A stretch of 64,000 bases of DNA from Rheinheimera sp. Its GTDB lineage: Bacteria > Pseudomonadota > Gammaproteobacteria > Enterobacterales > Alteromonadaceae. The notes beneath the pieces were generated by a model. That model was given only the letters and a program-made list of their open reading frames with translations. It had not been told where the DNA came from and made no database searches. Below are positions 60,896 to 64,000 of this stretch, piece after piece. Where the stretch lies: NCBI RefSeq assembly GCF_030690345.1, contig NZ_JAUYGV010000006.1, forward strand, positions 558,001-622,000, written 5' to 3'. How positions within the stretch are numbered: the stretch's first letter is position 1; each line of letters begins with the position of its first letter. Position numbers and translations under genes: made by a program.

Positions 60896-62236
60896 ATGCG
60901 TCAGCTGTTATCCAAAAGGAAGGTGTACATAAAGCTCTTCCTTTTTTACTGTTTTATTGCCCTGGTTGGCTTGGTTTCCAACAGCTTGCTGCTGGCGTTG
61001 CTGATATTCACCGTGGCGCTGTTGCTGTGGCATTACCATAATTTGTTTGTTATGGACAAATGGCTGTGGCGCGACCGCAAGCTATCGCCGCCGATCAGCG
61101 AAGGTATTTGGGGCCACTTATTCGAAGGCATTTACTACCTGCAGCGGCGTGACCGGCGTAAAAGGCGTGAACTGCGCAACGTAGTACGCCGCTTTCGTGA
61201 CGGTGCCGAAGCCCTGCCGGAAGCCGTTGTGGTAATGCACCGCGACTGGAGCATTATCTGGAGCAACAAGCTGGCGCAGATTCTGGCGGGTTTGCATTGG
61301 CCGGCCGATGAAGGCCAGCGGTTGGATAACCTGATCCGCCATCCGGATTTTTTACAGTATCTCAAAGCAGGTAAATTCGAGCTGCCGATAGAGCTGCCCT
61401 CACCGGTAAACGACCAGTTAACGCTGGAGTTTAATATTATGGCCTATGGTGTAGAGCAGTACCTGTTGATAGTGCGTGACATTACCCAGCTGAAGCAACT
61501 GGAGCAAATCCGTAAAGACTTTGTCGCCAACGTATCGCATGAGCTGCGAACCCCGCTTACCGTATTGCAGGGCTACCTGGAGGTGATGGATGATGAGCAC
61601 CTGCCGGATAAAGCCATGTGGAAAAAAGCCCATAATGTGATGCTGGACCAAACCAAACGTATGGATGCGCTGGTGCAGCAACTGCTGACATTATCGCGTA
61701 TTGAAGCCTCAGCGCGGGTGCAGTTTGACGATGAAGTAGACGTACCGGCCATGCTGGTGCAGTTGGAGCAGGAAGCCCAGGCGGTAAACCGTGACAAACA
61801 GCATCAACTGGTGTTCGACATAGATCCACAGCTGAAAGTCACCGGAGTAACGGAAGAGCTACGCAGCGCTTTTTCTAATCTGGTGATTAATGCCATTAAG
61901 TACACGCAAAACGGCGGTGATATTTATGTCAGCTGGCAGCGGCAACACTTAAAAGCGGTATTTTCGGTCAATGATAACGGCCCGGGTATAGCGCCACAGC
62001 ATGTAAAACGCTTAACCGAGCGCTTCTACCGCGTTGATGAAGCCCGCGCCCGCAATACCGGCGGTACCGGCCTTGGCCTGGCGATAGTGAAGCACGTACT
62101 GTCACGTCACAACAGCCGGCTGATGATTTTCAGCGAGCCGGGCAAAGGCAGTAGTTTCTCTTTTAGCTTGCCGCCTGAGCTGGTGCATGGCAACAACGCT
62201 AATACGAAAAAAAAGCGCAATATTAAACCGGTTTAA
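60896..62236 (+). CDS. phoR: Phosphate regulon sensor kinase PhoR
   Basis: N-terminal membrane region, PAS, HisKA FVANVSHELRTPLTVLQGYLEVM, HATPase NDNGPGIAPQH, GTGLGLAIVKHVLSRH. Confidence 0.95.
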   Translation: MRQLLSKRKVYIKLFLFYCFIALVGLVSNSLLLALLIFTVALLLWHYHNLFVMDKWLWRDRKLSPPISEGIWGHLFEGIYYLQRRDRRKRRELRNVVRRFRDGAEALPEAVVVMHRDWSIIWSNKLAQILAGLHWPADEGQRLDNLIRHPDFLQYLKAGKFELPIELPSPVNDQLTLEFNIMAYGVEQYLLIVRDITQLKQLEQIRKDFVANVSHELRTPLTVLQGYLEVMDDEHLPDKAMWKKAHNVMLDQTKRMDALVQQLLTLSRIEASARVQFDDEVDVPAMLVQLEQEAQAVNRDKQHQLVFDIDPQLKVTGVTEELRSAFSNLVINAIKYTQNGGDIYVSWQRQHLKAVFSVNDNGPGIAPQHVKRLTERFYRVDEARARNTGGTGLGLAIVKHVLSRHNSRLMIFSEPGKGSSFSFSLPPELVHGNNANTKKKRNIKPV

Positions 62237-62347
62237 CCGCCGCCTGGCGGCAATAAAACCATTGTCACAATTTGGCCCTATAGTTATAGTCTGTACCTCA
62301 GTAAGCGATTACATAAATAAGCCATGGAATTGGCAGGGCCTGAAAAC

Positions 62348-63112
62348 ATGAGCAAAGTAGTGAAAGCGGGGTTATTGCTGTTAGCTTTAGCTGGCAGCAG
62401 CGTATGGGCTGCTGAACCGGCGCAAAGCATTAACGTAGGGATTTACTACCCGCAAGTGCCACCGTATATGTACAAGTCTGACGCGGCCAGCCCGGTGCGC
62501 GGTGTTATACCTGAACTGCTGAATCAGTTTTTTTCTGCCAATGATATTCAGGTCAATTATGTTGAAGACAACCGCCAACGTGCCGAGCTTAAGCTGTACG
62601 ACGGCGAGATAGGTATGATGGTGCTGGCCGAAAAATGGAGCAAGCAGCCGGAAAAAGCACTGTATAGCAGCGCCGTAATAACTCACCGTGATTTTATCTA
62701 CACTATGCAACCGCAAAAGTTGCAGGCGTTGCATGCGTTAAAAAACAGCACCATTTGTTTGCGCCGGCATTATGTTTATACCGGTCTGCAAGAGGCGCTG
62801 AACAGCGGCCGGCTATTGCGGCTGGATTCTGACAGCGAATTTGATCAAATGAATATGCTGGTAAATGGCCGCTGTGATTTTGCTTACCTGAACGAGCATG
62901 TGGCGCAGTGGCTAAAGCTGCATCAGTTTGCCGATGCTGAGTTATACCGCTCGGATTATGTGGTGGATGAAACCGGCATGACGCTGGCTTTATCATTAGA
63001 GTGGCAGCCATTACTACCTAAGTTGAATACCTTTTTACAGCAAGCGAAAGAGTCCGGCCTGACAGACAATTTGTTACAGCAACATATCAATGGTTCCGCT
63101 GCCAACCAATAA
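62348..63112 (+). CDS. Periplasmic substrate-binding-like protein (SBP_bac_3 type)
   Basis: Signal peptide; INVGIYYPQVPPYMYKSD...RGVIPELLNQFF; start trimmed from 62324. Confidence 0.72.
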   Translation: MSKVVKAGLLLLALAGSSVWAAEPAQSINVGIYYPQVPPYMYKSDAASPVRGVIPELLNQFFSANDIQVNYVEDNRQRAELKLYDGEIGMMVLAEKWSKQPEKALYSSAVITHRDFIYTMQPQKLQALHALKNSTICLRRHYVYTGLQEALNSGRLLRLDSDSEFDQMNMLVNGRCDFAYLNEHVAQWLKLHQFADAELYRSDYVVDETGMTLALSLEWQPLLPKLNTFLQQAKESGLTDNLLQQHINGSAANQ

Positions 63113-63213
63113 GCATGGCAGACAGTAACCGCGCGGGATAAACCGGCAGTAAAATGGCTTTGTCACCGGCCACGTTAATTCCCGGTTAACGTACGCTGCT
63201 TTATATCTGCGTT

Positions 63214-63729
63214 ATGAAAATAAAACGCTATTTACTGCTATTACCGGCGCTGTTATTGATAGCCGGCTTTATAATGCCGGAGCGGATCAGCATGCCTGTA
63301 GCCGGCGCCGCGTCGCGTGACTGGCACCCCGATTCTTTCTGGTATGAGCCCTGGGGCAGCTCTGGTGTGCACAAAGGTATCGATATTTTCGCTCACAAGG
63401 GTACTGCCGTAATCAGCACTACAACTGGTTTAGTGTTATATCAGGGCGAAATTGCCAAAGGCGGTAAGGTAATATTAGTGCTGGGGCCGAAATGGCGGCT
63501 GCATTATTTTTCGCACCTTAGCCGCATAGCTGTCAGCAGTTTTACAGCGGTAAGGGCAGGTGAGGTTATAGGCGCAGTGGGGGACAGCGGCAATGCCAAA
63601 GGCAAGCCGCCACATTTACATTATTCTATCGTCAGGCTAATTCCGGCACCTTGGGCGATAGATAGCAGCAGCCAGGGCTATAAAAAGATGTTTTATATTG
63701 ACCCCGGTAATTATCTGGCTGGTAAATAG
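63214..63729 (+). CDS. M23-family metallopeptidase (LytM-like)
   Basis: HKGIDIFAHKGTAVISTTTGLVLYQG; GDSGNAKGKPPHLHYSI. Confidence 0.88.
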   Translation: MKIKRYLLLLPALLLIAGFIMPERISMPVAGAASRDWHPDSFWYEPWGSSGVHKGIDIFAHKGTAVISTTTGLVLYQGEIAKGGKVILVLGPKWRLHYFSHLSRIAVSSFTAVRAGEVIGAVGDSGNAKGKPPHLHYSIVRLIPAPWAIDSSSQGYKKMFYIDPGNYLAGK

Positions 63730-63893
63730 TGGCGTTTTTGATAAGTGTGTAGTAAGACCAACAAGTCTGCAATAAGGTCAAAAAGATTCAGTTTTAATAA
63801 AGCCCTGCAATTAAGTAATATAGCCTGGTTCAACATTAGCCCTATGCTTGCTTTTGGGTGTGATCAGATAGTTATTTGGGATTTAGAGGCGCA

Positions 63894-64000
63894 ATGGACA
63901 AGCAACTTCGTCAAGAGTGGTTGGTATCCTTACTCGGTTGGAGTGGGGTGATCATATTTTTAAGCTTGATAGATACCCTGCATGATCTGTGGGTGCCTGA
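63894..64000 (+). CDS. N-terminal fragment of a putative membrane protein, cut by right edge
   Basis: ATG 63894 stays open to the edge: MDKQLRQEWLVSLLGWSGVIIFLSLIDTLHDLWVP; hydrophobic segment, product unknown. Confidence 0.5.
   Translation, partial: MDKQLRQEWLVSLLGWSGVIIFLSLIDTLHDLWVP

Overview
This is a 64 kb chromosomal window from a gammaproteobacterium, probably Alteromonadales/Chromatiaceae-like (Rheinheimera/Alishewanella/Arsukibacterium type) judging by gene content. That placement is inference only. I saw no tRNA or rRNA genes, CRISPR array, transposase or prophage. Main blocks: (1) a GAF-domain protein cut by the left edge and a large uncharacterised membrane protein; (2) an exported MetX-like alpha/beta hydrolase and a GntP-type permease, divergent from a TonB receptor; (3) a LuxR-type response regulator and an SSS-family transporter/hybrid histidine kinase resembling CrbR/CrbS, flanking a compact four-gene secreted-protein operon that encodes a dockerin-like protein and a cohesin-like PEP-CTERM-type protein; (4) a GlcNAc/chito-oligosaccharide locus (LacI regulator, TonB receptor, two tryptophan-halogenase-like proteins, two SapC proteins, GH20, NagK, NagB-II, NagA, NagP, NagX) with three palindromic operator candidates; (5) Wzi-like protein, coaD, tetR, kbl-tdh; (6) a second PEP-CTERM-type protein and an S8 protease; (7) a phosphate-starvation locus (pstS-pstCAB-phoU, porin, TonB receptor, duplicated beta-helix-like lipoprotein, phoB-phoR) with several Pho-box candidates. 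Most notable observations: a shared sigma-54-like promoter element in front of both PEP-CTERM-type loci, the cohesin/dockerin pair, an 11-bp-phased Pho-box array before the porin, and two halogenase-like paralogs with WxWDIG in place of WxWxIP.
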